A stretch of DNA of 40,523 nucleotides from Deltaproteobacteria bacterium (GCA_019307745.1 JAFDJA010000056.1:1-40523); one strand, 5' to 3'. Counted from the first letter of the stretch, positions 7,478 to 15,596 are shown. Notes: generated from the letters alone by a model not told the origin. Translations and numbers: made by a program.

Positions 7478-8328
7478 CAATTAATTTCCCCCGAAGTCAC
7501 TATCTTCTTAATGCTGTCATAGAGACCAATGAATTTTTCTCTCCATTCAGGAATGCTTTCCACAATAAGTTCACCCCTTGAATAGGATTCTGCAATTTTT
7601 CGGTCAAAGGGAATCTCCATCAGAACAGGTATGCCCTCATCCGCGGCGAACTGTTTTACCCCGTCATCTCCCATATCCGATCGGTTTATGATAATACCGC
7701 AGGGGATGCCCAGTATCTTAACGGCACCTGCCGCCAGTTTCAGATCGTTGAGCCCGAAGGGTGTGGGTTCTGTAACCAGAATTACGAAATCCGTATCTTT
7801 CATTGCAGATATTACGGGGCATGAAGTGCCGGGCGGAGCGTCTATTATTGTAAGTCCGTTGCCCTCCGCCATTTTCCGCACCTTTTTAATAAGGGGAGGG
7901 GACATAGCCTCTCCGACCCTCAATCTGCCATGTATGAAAGCGATGCTGTTTTTGTATCCTTTCTCTATTACACCCAGCTCTCTTCCTGTTTCAGTAATGG
8001 CGCCCTCCGGGCAGGCTTCCATACATCCGCCGCAACCGTGGCAAAGGTTGCTAAAGGGCAGGATGGTGTCTGCTATGCGCACGATAGCCCTGAACTGGCA
8101 GATGTCACAGCATTTTCCGCACAGAGTGCATTTACTTTCATCAATCTCTGGTACGGGAACTGTTATGGTCTCTGTTCTATCAATAACCGGATTTAAAAAA
8201 AGGTGGGCATTGGGTTCTTCAACATCACAATCCAGAAGGTGTACATTGGTATTAATTGATGCAGCAAGGTTCGTAGCAACAGTTGTCTTTCCTGTACCGC
8301 CTTTACCGCTTGCTATGCTTATTATCAT
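7477..8328 (-). CDS. Ferredoxin-inserted MinD-type ATPase (intact)
   Basis: 283 residues. Walker A is SGKGGTGKTT at residues 7-16. Two 4Fe-4S ferredoxin motifs are inserted (CTLCGKCCDICQF and CHGCGGCMEACPE). IIDAPPGTSCPV is the Walker B/switch II region and NRSD the nucleotide-base motif. All parts of the family are present, unlike the two relatives at 6716 and 3729. AAAGGGA precedes the ATG, which lies inside the 3' end of the NifU-like gene. Known relatives are components of the orange-protein complex in Desulfovibrio. A role in ATP-driven metal-cluster assembly or transfer is inferred. Confidence 0.9.
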   Translation of the reverse strand: MIISIASGKGGTGKTTVATNLAASINTNVHLLDCDVEEPNAHLFLNPVIDRTETITVPVPEIDESKCTLCGKCCDICQFRAIVRIADTILPFSNLCHGCGGCMEACPEGAITETGRELGVIEKGYKNSIAFIHGRLRVGEAMSPPLIKKVRKMAEGNGLTIIDAPPGTSCPVISAMKDTDFVILVTEPTPFGLNDLKLAAGAVKILGIPCGIIINRSDMGDDGVKQFAADEGIPVLMEIPFDRKIAESYSRGELIVESIPEWREKFIGLYDSIKKIVTSGEIN

Positions 8329-8767
8329 TATCGTGTCCCTTTATCATATAGTTTTCCAGAGCAGCCTGGAGAACTCCGGAAGCGAGTTCAGCACAGTGTC
8401 TGTCATGGTCGGGAAGGCCTCCTGCCTTTTTTGTTATTTCGTCCGGGGTTATTCCCAGAAGTTCATCCGGGGATTTCCCAATCGCCATCTCAGCCGTGAA
8501 TGATCCGCATATATTAGATGACGCGCACCCATCAGTTACATAGCTGGCTTTTTCCACTAGCTGATTTATGAATTTAAGATAGATACCCATGCTCTCACCG
8601 CAGCTGCCAGTCCTGTAGGCAAAGCCATCAGCATCTTCCATCACCCCTCGATATTTGGGATTCAGCCATCTTTCATACGCGATTTTGCCATAAACTGCTT
8701 TTGCTTCCTGCAGTAGCTGTTCCTGAAGTTTGTCCGCGAATTCATCAAAAGATTCTTTCATTTGCAT
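8303..8767 (-). CDS. Divergent NifU-like iron-sulfur scaffold protein
   Basis: About 154 residues from the chosen ATG (MQMKESFDEFADK); the frame stays open to 8851 but that part overlaps the zinc-ribbon gene and looks non-coding. No strong ribosome binding site is visible, so the start is uncertain and translation may be coupled to the upstream gene. NifU-like features are RTGSCGESM, DGCASSNICGSF and DRHCAEL, giving the three scaffold Cys plus one extra. The 3' end overlaps the start of the intact ATPase gene by 26 bases. It probably supplies Fe-S clusters to the ferredoxin-bearing ATPases (inference). Confidence 0.8.
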   Translation of the reverse strand: MQMKESFDEFADKLQEQLLQEAKAVYGKIAYERWLNPKYRGVMEDADGFAYRTGSCGESMGIYLKFINQLVEKASYVTDGCASSNICGSFTAEMAIGKSPDELLGITPDEITKKAGGLPDHDRHCAELASGVLQAALENYMIKGHDNDNKHSKR

Positions 8768-8814
8768 TAACCACTTATATTCTTGAACCTGAAAGTTGTT
8801 CAGTATTGTATTGC

Positions 8815-9054
8815 TTACTGCCTTGACATATTTGATCCGCATTGGGGGCATGATTCATCAAGGCATGGCACTCCCAGTCTGTGCGGGATAGTGTTTCCGC
8901 AATTGGGACATACACACTCTCCACCCTGACCTAATCTTCTACCTCCTCTGCCCATTCCTCGGCCCTGTCCTTTGCCGGCCCCCTGACCTTGTCCTGTTCC
9001 CTGACCTTGCCCTGTTCCTTGACCTTGTCTTGTTCCTTGACCTTGTCCCGGCAT
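8815..9054 (-). CDS. Small Gly/Gln-repeat zinc-ribbon protein
   Basis: 79 residues starting MPGQGQGTRQGQGTGQ; AAAGGAG lies just upstream, so the ATG ten codons earlier is not used. The N-terminal half is four or so copies of a GQGQGT-type hexapeptide encoded by an 18-bp repeat, passing into a GRGMGRGGRR basic run. The C-terminal half is a rubredoxin-like zinc ribbon with two pairs of Cys (CVCPNCG and CPQCG) plus C75-region GVPCLDE. Similar small proteins accompany MinD/NifX operons in sulfate reducers and methanogens; function is unknown. The repeat is a likely site of copy-number change between strains. Confidence 0.75.
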   Translation of the reverse strand: MPGQGQGTRQGQGTGQGQGTGQGQGAGKGQGRGMGRGGRRLGQGGECVCPNCGNTIPHRLGVPCLDESCPQCGSNMSRQ

Positions 9055-9147
9055 AATAGTCTCCTTTAATTGATGCTCATCCATAAATATTTTTTTCGGA
9101 TGAAGCGGTTGGAAATAAAGTTTTGGCTTGAAAATAAATACTTAATA

Positions 9148-9492
9148 TCAATGATAATCATGTGTCCCTGATATCACCTTGATCCCTGTTTTTTCTTCCA
9201 CTATCCGTGCGAGGTTCTCATCATTTTTATTCGGGCATCCCGGCTTTGCATTCACAAGACATGAGCTTAAATAGATAAGATCAGGTTTTATCTCTGAGAG
9301 CTTTATTGCCATTTCCACATTAGGAGCGATAGACCTGCCAGGGCATTCACATTTAACAAAGGCGATTACCTGTGACGGTTCATAAAACTGCCCATCTCCC
9401 ATTGCTGCAGCCTTTAGACATCTCCACTCACCTGGACACCCATAACCGCTGTCCATGTAAGATCCGCAGCTCACTATCGCAACTTTTTTCAT
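9148..9492 (-). CDS. CGGC-domain metal-binding protein
   Basis: 114 residues beginning MKKVAIVSCGSYMDSGYGCPGEWRC. The protein is Cys-rich: SCGS, GCPG, RCLK, KCECPG, SSCLV and GCPNK, matching the predicted metal-binding CGGC family of anaerobes. It ends with a TGIKVISGTHDYH tail typical of that family. GGAG lies upstream of the ATG. It is placed between the MrpORP-like gene and the small zinc-ribbon gene. It may be a metal carrier or sensor for the cluster-assembly module (inference). Confidence 0.8.
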   Translation of the reverse strand: MKKVAIVSCGSYMDSGYGCPGEWRCLKAAAMGDGQFYEPSQVIAFVKCECPGRSIAPNVEMAIKLSEIKPDLIYLSSCLVNAKPGCPNKNDENLARIVEEKTGIKVISGTHDYH

Positions 9493-9510
9493 GGCACACT
9501 CCTCTCTCCA

Positions 9511-9598
9511 AATGATGAATGGTGAAAGATGGATTAATAATGCTACAATAATTGGGAAGTTTTAAATTGCTTCTTTTCACATTATTCCATTCATCATT
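9511..9598. repeat. Long-range inverted repeat between two operon genes
   Basis: AATGATGAATGG at 9511-9522 is repeated as its exact reverse complement at 9587-9598, with 64 bases between. The pairing extends imperfectly inwards (GTGAAAG against CTTTTCAC). It could form a hairpin in the leftward transcript between the MrpORP-like and CGGC genes, or be a decayed small inserted repeat. It has no terminal T-run, so it is not a standard terminator. Confidence 0.5.
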
Positions 9599-9612
9599 AC
9601 TGATTTATCATT

Positions 9613-10842
9613 TTAATGATCACACGCATTATCACCCGTAATCAGTGTGTCAGTGAGATACTGGTTAACAATAGATTCCGGGGTTCCCATTGGCGCGCCT
9701 GTGATAACCTTTGCCCCATTCTCAGCAAAGAGCTGCTGTGCCCTTGATCCCATTCCGCCGGCTATAACAATGTTTACACCCATTTGACCAAGCCATTGGG
9801 GACGCACTCCAGGTTCATGGGGAGGCGGAGTCTGCATGGTTGTCTTTTCTATTTTTCCATCCTCAACTTCAATAATGGCGAATTGTTCACAATGACCAAA
9901 GTGGGCGCATAGTGATCCCTGTGCTGTTGGAACCGCAAAAATTGTTTTGTCCATATTCTCCTCCTTGCTGTTGTTTGATATGTCTTTTTTTGTATCGGTA
10001 AACGATGCTATAATCTTTTCCGTTATATTTTGAAATTCTTTATTGTACGGGATATCCAGATCTGTAAGAAATTTCAGTCTGCCCACATCGCCCAGTTTAA
10101 CAACATCCGGCTCTATTGGAAGACTTCCCAGCAGAGGAAGGTTCTGCTCCCTCGCGGTTTGTTCTCCTCCCTGGGATCTGAAAAGATTAATCACACTTCC
10201 GCAGTGCTCGCAGGTAAGTCCTGCCATGTTTTCCACGATGCCGAGAATATCCATGTTTACCTGTCTGCAGAAGTTTATTGATTTCCGAACATCCGCAAGC
10301 GATATCTCTTGAGGAGTTGTAACTACCAGGGCCTTTGCGTCGGGTATTGTCTGTATTACAGTGAGGGGTTCGTCTCCGGTCCCTGGTGGTGAATCAATGA
10401 TCAGATAGTCTAGATCCGGCCACTCGATATCTGAAATAAACTGTCTTATTACACCAATCTTAAGAGGCCCTCTCCAGATGGTAGCCGTGTCTTTGTTTTC
10501 ACCCAATAAAGGCTCAATGGATATAACATTCAGGTTTGACTCATGTCGCAGCGGCAGGATTTTATTGTTTCCCGGGGATTGGGTTATATTTTCATAAAGA
10601 CCAAGCATTCTTGGAATGCTGGGCCCGTGAAGATCAACATCCATGAGTCCTACACTGAACCCATTCTTTGCGAGAGCCAATGAAAGTATTGCCGCAATAC
10701 TGCTCTTCCCAACACCTCCCTTTCCGCTCATTACAAGTATCTTATTCTTTATATGTTTAAGTTGTTCTTTTATTACAGCATCCTGTATTTCGTGCTGATC
10801 ATTCTGGCCTGCACTGCTGCAGGTTTGACTGTTGCTTTCCAT
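9613..10842 (-). CDS. mrpORP: MrpORP-type protein: Mrp/NBP35 ATPase fused to an orange-protein/NifX domain
   Basis: 409 residues. The N-terminal two-thirds is an Mrp/NBP35 P-loop ATPase: SGKGGVGKS at 39-47, DVDLHGPSIPRMLG, WRGPLK, DYLIIDSPPGTGDEPL and ENMAGLTCEHCGS with the CxxC that bridges an Fe-S cluster in the dimer. After a linker at about 285-298, a second domain begins (MDKTIFAVPTAQGSL) with AHFGHCEQF and VIAGGMGSRAQQLF, a NifX/ORP fold. The same domain order defines MrpORP of Desulfovibrio, a cluster carrier implicated in Fe-S biogenesis. GGAGG precedes the ATG. It is a cytoplasmic member of the metal-cluster module. Confidence 0.93.
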   Translation of the reverse strand: MESNSQTCSSAGQNDQHEIQDAVIKEQLKHIKNKILVMSGKGGVGKSSIAAILSLALAKNGFSVGLMDVDLHGPSIPRMLGLYENITQSPGNNKILPLRHESNLNVISIEPLLGENKDTATIWRGPLKIGVIRQFISDIEWPDLDYLIIDSPPGTGDEPLTVIQTIPDAKALVVTTPQEISLADVRKSINFCRQVNMDILGIVENMAGLTCEHCGSVINLFRSQGGEQTAREQNLPLLGSLPIEPDVVKLGDVGRLKFLTDLDIPYNKEFQNITEKIIASFTDTKKDISNNSKEENMDKTIFAVPTAQGSLCAHFGHCEQFAIIEVEDGKIEKTTMQTPPPHEPGVRPQWLGQMGVNIVIAGGMGSRAQQLFAENGAKVITGAPMGTPESIVNQYLTDTLITGDNACDH

Positions 10843-10909
10843 TTAATTTAGGCCTCCGTTAAAATTTCATTTTTTCCAGTTGTACTGTGATTAATGTTTT
10901 ACATACATG

Positions 10910-11275
10910 TTATAAATAGTTGTTTTTACCAAAGCTCTTTTTTTTGCAGCCAGCCATTAAAAATTTTTTATTTGACAGGTCTTTTTTCAGGTAAGCATTT
11001 ATGACATCATCAATATTACCTGATATCTCAGTGACAACATCAATCTCAAATACTGCCAGCTGATTCAGAAAGGGTTTTGATATCGCGCCGCATATAAGCA
11101 AACTGACTCCAACCTCATTAATCTGGATACATTTGTGTAAAATGTCTTTTTCGCCAAGATGTATATCAAAGCGGGTTTTTTCTTCACCCTCTGCCAGTTC
11201 CATTATTAAAAGGCTTGAAGCAAAATCGAACGCAGGTGAAACCCTGTTTTCCCATACAGGAATAGCTATACGCAT
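10910..11275 (-). CDS. NifX/orange-protein family protein (divergent)
   Basis: About 121 residues starting MRIAIPVWENRVSPAFDFAS; AAGGAT lies upstream and the earlier in-frame ATG at 11,302 is less likely. The fold follows NifX proteins (RVSPAFDFA, LLICGAISKPFL, EISGNIDDVINAYL) but the GHFGHC motif is missing. The tail is basic with a Cys (GCKKKSFGK). It lies between the first gene of the operon and mrpORP. It may have kept the fold but changed its ligand (inference). Confidence 0.75.
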   Translation of the reverse strand: MRIAIPVWENRVSPAFDFASSLLIMELAEGEEKTRFDIHLGEKDILHKCIQINEVGVSLLICGAISKPFLNQLAVFEIDVVTEISGNIDDVINAYLKKDLSNKKFLMAGCKKKSFGKNNYL

Positions 11276-11305
11276 ACAGGTATCCTTGGTTACTGATCGC
11301 ATTAT

Positions 11306-11668
11306 TTACATCCAATGACCTTCCACATTGGCTTCATCATCAACCATCAACTTCCCATCAAGAAAATCTTTTACTGCCTGATTAATTGGACCCTTGACTC
11401 CTGTAATCACTTTTATTTTTGCTACTTCAAGCGCCTTAAAGGCCTTGGGCCCGCAGTTGCCAGTTAAGACAACCTCCACGTTGTGTTTAGAAACGCTCTG
11501 GGCCGCCTGGATTCCTGCTCCCTGGGGAAGATTCAGGTTCTGGTTATTATCCACCCATTTATATGACATTGTATCGGTGTCTATGATTAAAAAGCCGGAA
11601 GCCCTCCCGAATCTGGTATCTATTTCTGAACCAAGTGTTTTACCCTGGGCAGATATCGCAATGTTCAT
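11306..11668 (-). CDS. NifX/orange-protein family protein, first gene of the sigma-54 operon
   Basis: 120 residues starting MNIAISAQGKTLGSEIDTRFGRASGF after AAAGGAG. A single NifX/ORP domain; VVLTGNCGPKAFKAL and the end DDEANVEGHWM match the protein at 5910-6269, so these are recent paralogues. It is the first gene after the sigma-54 promoter at 11,982-11,997, with a leader of about 300 bases. Orange protein itself binds a mixed Mo-Cu sulfide cluster in Desulfovibrio; the cluster here is not known. Confidence 0.85.
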   Translation of the reverse strand: MNIAISAQGKTLGSEIDTRFGRASGFLIIDTDTMSYKWVDNNQNLNLPQGAGIQAAQSVSKHNVEVVLTGNCGPKAFKALEVAKIKVITGVKGPINQAVKDFLDGKLMVDDEANVEGHWM

Positions 11669-11981
11669 GGTGTTCTCCTTTTTGACAGTTAATTATTGTT
11701 TAAATCAGGCGATACCTTCAGCACAGGGAGAGGCAATTTTTATCCCTGGAATCTTTAAGGGGTGAAAAGAATTATAAAAAAGCCCCCCATTCAGATCCCA
11801 GAAATAAGGACAGCTAAAGATATCGCCCAAAATATTTAAAACCGCATTTGACTCAGTCTTATATCTGATTTGATTGCGCAGTTATTTCCTGTTTTGTTGT
11901 TTGCGGTATTTTTTTCAAAAACAACAACTGCAGTTATTATTGTAATAATGATGTATGCTGTTTTCTATTTCTGTAATAGAT

Positions 11982-11997
11982 AGCATTTATTGTGCCA
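11982..11997 (-). promoter_or_regulatory. Sigma-54 promoter for the ORP/CODH operon
   Basis: On the minus strand the sequence TGGCACAATAAATGCT gives GG-N10-GC, the -24/-12 arrangement of sigma-54 promoters. It points at the 11,668 start codon, about 300 bases downstream. It is almost identical to the elements at 33,828-33,843 and 35,951-35,966, and has two dyad sites upstream. The interval from 11,669 to 11,981 otherwise holds no recognisable gene. Confidence 0.8.
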
Positions 11998-12086
11998 GTG
12001 TTCTTTTTCGTGTTTGGTTTGATTGTAATATCTTGATATTAGATAGGATTTTTTTTTGCAGGTGTTTTGATGGCAGGCGAATAGAA

Positions 12087-12132
12087 TTGCCTATATGCAG
12101 ATGTGATGATTTATATATTTGCAATAATGCAA
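12087..12132. promoter_or_regulatory. Paired TTGC-N6-GCA enhancer sites
   Basis: Two dyads: TTGCCTATATGCAG (12,087-12,100) and TTGCAATAATGCAA (12,119-12,132), start to start 32 bases, close to three helical turns. They lie 90 and 122 bases upstream of the sigma-54 promoter, the usual range for enhancer-binding activators. The same TTGC...GCA dyads occur upstream of the other two sigma-54 promoters in the window. Binding by the Fis-family regulators at 34-37 kb is inference. Confidence 0.65.
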
Positions 12133-12155
12133 CTATATTTAGGAAGTGAAGTACT

Positions 12156-13703
12156 TTAAGTAGAAGTAGGAGGAAATTCAATGTAAAATACAGTGCCTCT
12201 GCCCTGTGAGCTTTCAACTCTGATCTTGCCTTTATGCTTGTCTATTATGCCGTATACCGTGGAGAGACCAAGCCCTACACCATACCTTTCTTTTTTGGTA
12301 GTAAAAAAAGGTTCAAAAATATGGGGCAGATCTTTTTCCGGAATGCCGGGGCCGGAATCTTTAACAGATATTATAACTTTTCTATCACTATTATAGCCAC
12401 GCAGGTATATTGTTCCTCCTTCAGGCATTGCGTCTATGCTGTTAAATATAAGATTAAACAGGCATTGCTGCAACTGATTAAAATCCCCGAAAACAGGATG
12501 TATGTCCGGATCAACAGACCATTCAAGCTCTATATTACTCAGTTCCAATTTGTGTCGGCATAAAAGCGCGCACCGCTCAAGTAATTCAGATATCTGTATA
12601 TGTTCAAATGAAACAGGGGATTTTCTAGAGAAGGTAAGCAGGCTGGAGATTATTTTTGAACATCTGTCTGTCTCTTTTTCAGCCAGGTCCAAATATTCCT
12701 TGAATTTTTCCTTATGTGCATGGTCCGGGGAATCCTGTGCCATAACCTTATTCATGAGTTTGAGATAATTAAGTATACCAAAAAGTGGATTATTAATTTC
12801 ATGGACCACACTTGCTGCCAGCCTTCCAAGAGACATCATTTTATCCTGGTGAAGTATTTTTGCCTGGTCTGAAATCTCCTGCTCAAGTCTTTGTATGTTT
12901 CTAATGTCCCTGAAAAAAAATACAAGACTGTTGTCTATTCCCTGATCATGGATCATGGTCGCAGATACCTGTACCGGTATCTGCTGTGAATGAGAATCAA
13001 TCAGTGTGGTTTCATACAGTAAAAGTCTGTTTTTACCTCCATAACCTTTCTGCTCAAGGCTTGCCATCATGTCACGCATCTCTTCCGGAGAGATCAGGTC
13101 TTTAAGCTTTTTCTTTCTTAAAATATGATCCCTGGAAAAACCGAGCAGCTGCTCCATACTCTTATTAAATATAACTATCCGGCCGTCTGGATCACAGCCC
13201 AGTATTCCGTCCATTGAACCTTCAATGAGATTTTTCTGAAACAAGATTGTTTGAGAAAGTTCCTGTGCGGTTCTAGCATTTTCTCTTTCAAGGAGATCCG
13301 TATGCTCTTTTAATTGCCTTGCCGTGATAAAGTTTTTTCGCGCTCTTTTAATGGATATATGAAGCGCTTCATCATTAACCGGTTTTGTTATAAAGTCAGA
13401 CGCGCCCAGCTGGAGGGCCTTTATCGCGTATTCCAATTCGCCAAAAGCGGTTATAACAATTATTTCAGTGTCGGGGTGGGATTTTTTTGCTTTTTCAAGC
13501 AGCTGAATGCCGTCTAATTTAGGCATCCTGATATCTGTTATCACTATCTGCGGGGATGCTTGTCTAATCAGTTCAAGTCCCTTTTCTCCATCTTCGGCAG
13601 TGAGAACCTCATATCCCGCATCATGAAGAGATATTGTTATTACATCACGGATATCTTTTTCATCATCAATCAGGAGGATCTTCCAGTCTTCAGTATGTTT
13701 CAT
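12156..13703 (-). CDS. Soluble hybrid kinase: receiver-PAS-histidine kinase
   Basis: 515 residues and no membrane segment. Residues 8-125 are a receiver with D13/D14, phosphoacceptor D57 (VITDIRMP) and K107 in TKP. Residues about 150-275 are a PAS domain (GILGCDPDGRIVIFN). A HisKA segment has the phosphorylated H301 (SVVHEINNP), followed by an HATPase with N, G1 (DSGPGIP) and GLGLSTVYG boxes. All catalytic residues are present. A receiver at the N-terminus suggests that another kinase controls it. It lies upstream of, and in the same direction as, the ORP operon but is separated from it by the sigma-54 promoter, so it may be transcribed independently. Confidence 0.92.
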   Translation of the reverse strand: MKHTEDWKILLIDDEKDIRDVITISLHDAGYEVLTAEDGEKGLELIRQASPQIVITDIRMPKLDGIQLLEKAKKSHPDTEIIVITAFGELEYAIKALQLGASDFITKPVNDEALHISIKRARKNFITARQLKEHTDLLERENARTAQELSQTILFQKNLIEGSMDGILGCDPDGRIVIFNKSMEQLLGFSRDHILRKKKLKDLISPEEMRDMMASLEQKGYGGKNRLLLYETTLIDSHSQQIPVQVSATMIHDQGIDNSLVFFFRDIRNIQRLEQEISDQAKILHQDKMMSLGRLAASVVHEINNPLFGILNYLKLMNKVMAQDSPDHAHKEKFKEYLDLAEKETDRCSKIISSLLTFSRKSPVSFEHIQISELLERCALLCRHKLELSNIELEWSVDPDIHPVFGDFNQLQQCLFNLIFNSIDAMPEGGTIYLRGYNSDRKVIISVKDSGPGIPEKDLPHIFEPFFTTKKERYGVGLGLSTVYGIIDKHKGKIRVESSQGRGTVFYIEFPPTST

Positions 13704-13883
13704 AATAATGCGCCCCTCAGTGTATGGTTCTTCCGGGTGGGCAAAATATTTCCGGTTTTATCAGGGTCAGTCCAGGAGCAGTTATTTACTCTCAATTATA
13801 GATACCCAAATACTTAATTCTTGTCAAAGATGAAAATAGGGTTTTTATGTTTTTTCAGCCAGTTAAGTTGTAAGCTGAGATAA

Positions 13884-13953
13884 TTATGGTCATATGCTCA
13901 AAAAAATACTTGACAATAAAAGGGTAAATCCTTATATTATGGTCACATGCTCA
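13884..13953 (+). promoter_or_regulatory. Sigma-70 promoter flanked by two 17-bp operator-like repeats
   Basis: TTGACA (13,910-13,915), a 17-base spacer and TATATT (13,933-13,938) form a near-consensus promoter for the DUF134 gene. TTATGGTCAYATGCTCA occurs at 13,884-13,900 and again at 13,937-13,953 with one difference, 53 bases (five helical turns) apart. The copies sit just upstream of the -35 box and on the edge of the -10 box. The core CATATG is palindromic. This looks like an autoregulatory operator pair. GGAGG follows at about 13,961, just before the ATG. Confidence 0.75.
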
Positions 13954-13969
13954 TAATTATGGAGGTAAG

Positions 13970-14311
13970 ATGCCAAGACCGGTAAAACCCAGATATGTAA
14001 GTTTCAGGCCGATTGTGAATTCTTTTATTCCCAGTCAACCGCCTCCATGGGGAAAGGAGCAGGTGATACTCTCCATAGAGGGGCTGGAGGCTGTGAGGCT
14101 CAGTGATTTTGAAGGTCTTGATCATGAAACAGCAGCACAAAGAATGAATGTATCCAGACAGACCTTTGGAAGGATACTGAATAATGCAAGGCAGGTTATT
14201 GCTGACGGTCTGGTAAATGGCAAAGAGATCCTTATTCAGGGAGGATCCTTTGAATTTCCCGCAGGCACACGGCAAGGCAGGAGGCACAGGCATAGAGGTG
14301 GAAAATTTTAA
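13970..14311 (+). CDS. DUF134 family DNA-binding regulator
   Basis: 113 residues starting MPRPVKPRYVSFRP, the family signature. A helix-turn-helix of sigma-region-4 type is visible at about 35-80: EGLEAVRLSDFEGLDHETAA, then QRMNVSRQTFGRILNNAR. The C-terminus is basic (GRRHRHRGG). DUF134 proteins commonly sit next to NifX/ORP and MBL-fold genes in anaerobes. The start is fixed by GGAGG. The gene is followed 19 bases later by the DUF5320-like gene. The flanking operator repeats suggest that it controls its own promoter (inference). Confidence 0.9.
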   Translation: MPRPVKPRYVSFRPIVNSFIPSQPPPWGKEQVILSIEGLEAVRLSDFEGLDHETAAQRMNVSRQTFGRILNNARQVIADGLVNGKEILIQGGSFEFPAGTRQGRRHRHRGGKF

Positions 14312-14330
14312 TAGAAAGGAGGTGACTAAT

Positions 14331-14648
14331 ATGCCAGGATTTGACGGAACAGGACCAATGGGTGCAGGCTCAATGACAGGAAGAGGATTAGGGAATTGCA
14401 TTTCTGCAGGGTCCAGAATCAGACCAGGTACTGGAAGAGGTATGGGCCTGGGTTTCAGGAGGGGTTTTGGTCGCGGTATGGGCAGAGGCTTTGGCAGGGG
14501 AATGAATTCTATCCCCAACTATAATATGCCAGCATATCAGATGAACAGTGCAGATGAGCTAAACATGCTCAAGGCGGAAGCTGAAGCCCTGAAACAGGAT
14601 ATGGAATCAATTAACATGCGTATTAAAGAGTTGAAAAGTGATTCCTGA
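14331..14648 (+). CDS. DUF5320-like Gly/Arg-rich protein with a coiled-coil tail
   Basis: 105 residues starting MPGFDGTGPMGAGSMTGRGL, a signature of the DUF5320-type proteins found with NifX and MinD genes. AAAGGAGG lies upstream; the earlier in-frame start is inside the DUF134 gene and is rejected. The middle is a run of Gly-Arg/Gly-Phe repeats (FGRGMGRGFGRGM). The end (residues about 73-105, ELNMLKAEAEALKQDMESI) is a predicted coiled coil. The only Cys is in GNCISAG. Function unknown; probably a structural or scaffold partner in metal-cluster handling (inference). Confidence 0.8.
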   Translation: MPGFDGTGPMGAGSMTGRGLGNCISAGSRIRPGTGRGMGLGFRRGFGRGMGRGFGRGMNSIPNYNMPAYQMNSADELNMLKAEAEALKQDMESINMRIKELKSDS

Positions 14649-14714
14649 ATATTTCTTGGACATTTTCCGCCTGCTTTGGATTTTATGACTAGATCCGGAG
14701 CAGGTGGATAATTG

Positions 14715-15596
14715 ATGGCCGGGAATAAAAAATCCAATAAAGCTGAACTAGTTTATCAGATGATTAAATTTACAATACTCTGTGAAAATACAGTCCTTTC
14801 ATCATCAGATATTATTGGTGAGCATGGCCTGTCAGTACTTATTGAAAAAGACAACAGATCATATCTTTTTGATACTGGTCAGGGGATGGGTATACTACAT
14901 AATGCCATGTATTTTAAGAAAGATCTGAGCACACTGGATCAGATATTTTTAAGCCATGGCCATTATGATCATACTGGCGGACTTCTAAAGGCACTTAAAC
15001 AGGTAAAAAATATTAAGGTGCATGGACATTCAGACATATTTCTTAAACGTTTTGCTATGACTAAAAGATATGGAAAGGATGTAAAAAAAGATATCAGCAT
15101 TCCTGAAGCAAGGTATGTATATGAATCAATGGGTGCTAATTTTGTACTTGATAAAAAATTCCGGGAAGCAGTTCCCGGTATATGGCTGACCGGTGAAGTT
15201 CCCCGGCTTACTTCCTTTGAAAAGGGAGACTCAAGGCTTGTTGTGGAACAGTCTGATGGCCTGTTTCCAGATCATGTTAATGATGACCAGGCGCTTGCAG
15301 TTGAAACACCTAAAGGGCTTGCTGTCATATTGGGATGCGCCCATTCCGGCATGATTAATACATTAACCCATATAGTAAAAAATCTGGACAGAAAAATATA
15401 TATGGTAGTTGGAGGCACCCATACTGGGTTTCTCGACAAAAAACAGCTGGATCAGACCATTGATGCGGCAAAGGGTTTTTCTATAGAAAAGCTGGGAGTA
15501 TCTCACTGCTCCGGTATTACAGGCGCAATGAGATTTATGCAGGAATTCGGCAAGTCCTTTTTCCCTGCCAATGCAGGGGTAGAGATAGAGGTGTAG
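14715..15596 (+). CDS. MBL-fold metallohydrolase (COG1237-like)
   Basis: 293 residues. Metal-binding motifs are LFDTGQG, SHGHYDHTGG (the HxHxDH signature, about residues 80-90), GCAHSGM, GGTHTGF and SHCSG. This pattern fits the COG1237 group related to the ribofuranosylaminobenzene phosphate synthase-like hydrolases. I chose the ATG at 14,715; a later Met at about residue 16 (MIKFTILCENTV) would also give a plausible family start. It is the third gene of the DUF134 operon, 66 bases after the DUF5320-like gene. The substrate is unknown. Confidence 0.85.
   Translation: MAGNKKSNKAELVYQMIKFTILCENTVLSSSDIIGEHGLSVLIEKDNRSYLFDTGQGMGILHNAMYFKKDLSTLDQIFLSHGHYDHTGGLLKALKQVKNIKVHGHSDIFLKRFAMTKRYGKDVKKDISIPEARYVYESMGANFVLDKKFREAVPGIWLTGEVPRLTSFEKGDSRLVVEQSDGLFPDHVNDDQALAVETPKGLAVILGCAHSGMINTLTHIVKNLDRKIYMVVGGTHTGFLDKKQLDQTIDAAKGFSIEKLGVSHCSGITGAMRFMQEFGKSFFPANAGVEIEV

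Noticed and set aside
8768-8851. N-terminal extension of the second NifU-like protein
   Set aside because: It overlaps the zinc-ribbon gene, adds residues without homology to NifU and is not preceded by a ribosome binding site.
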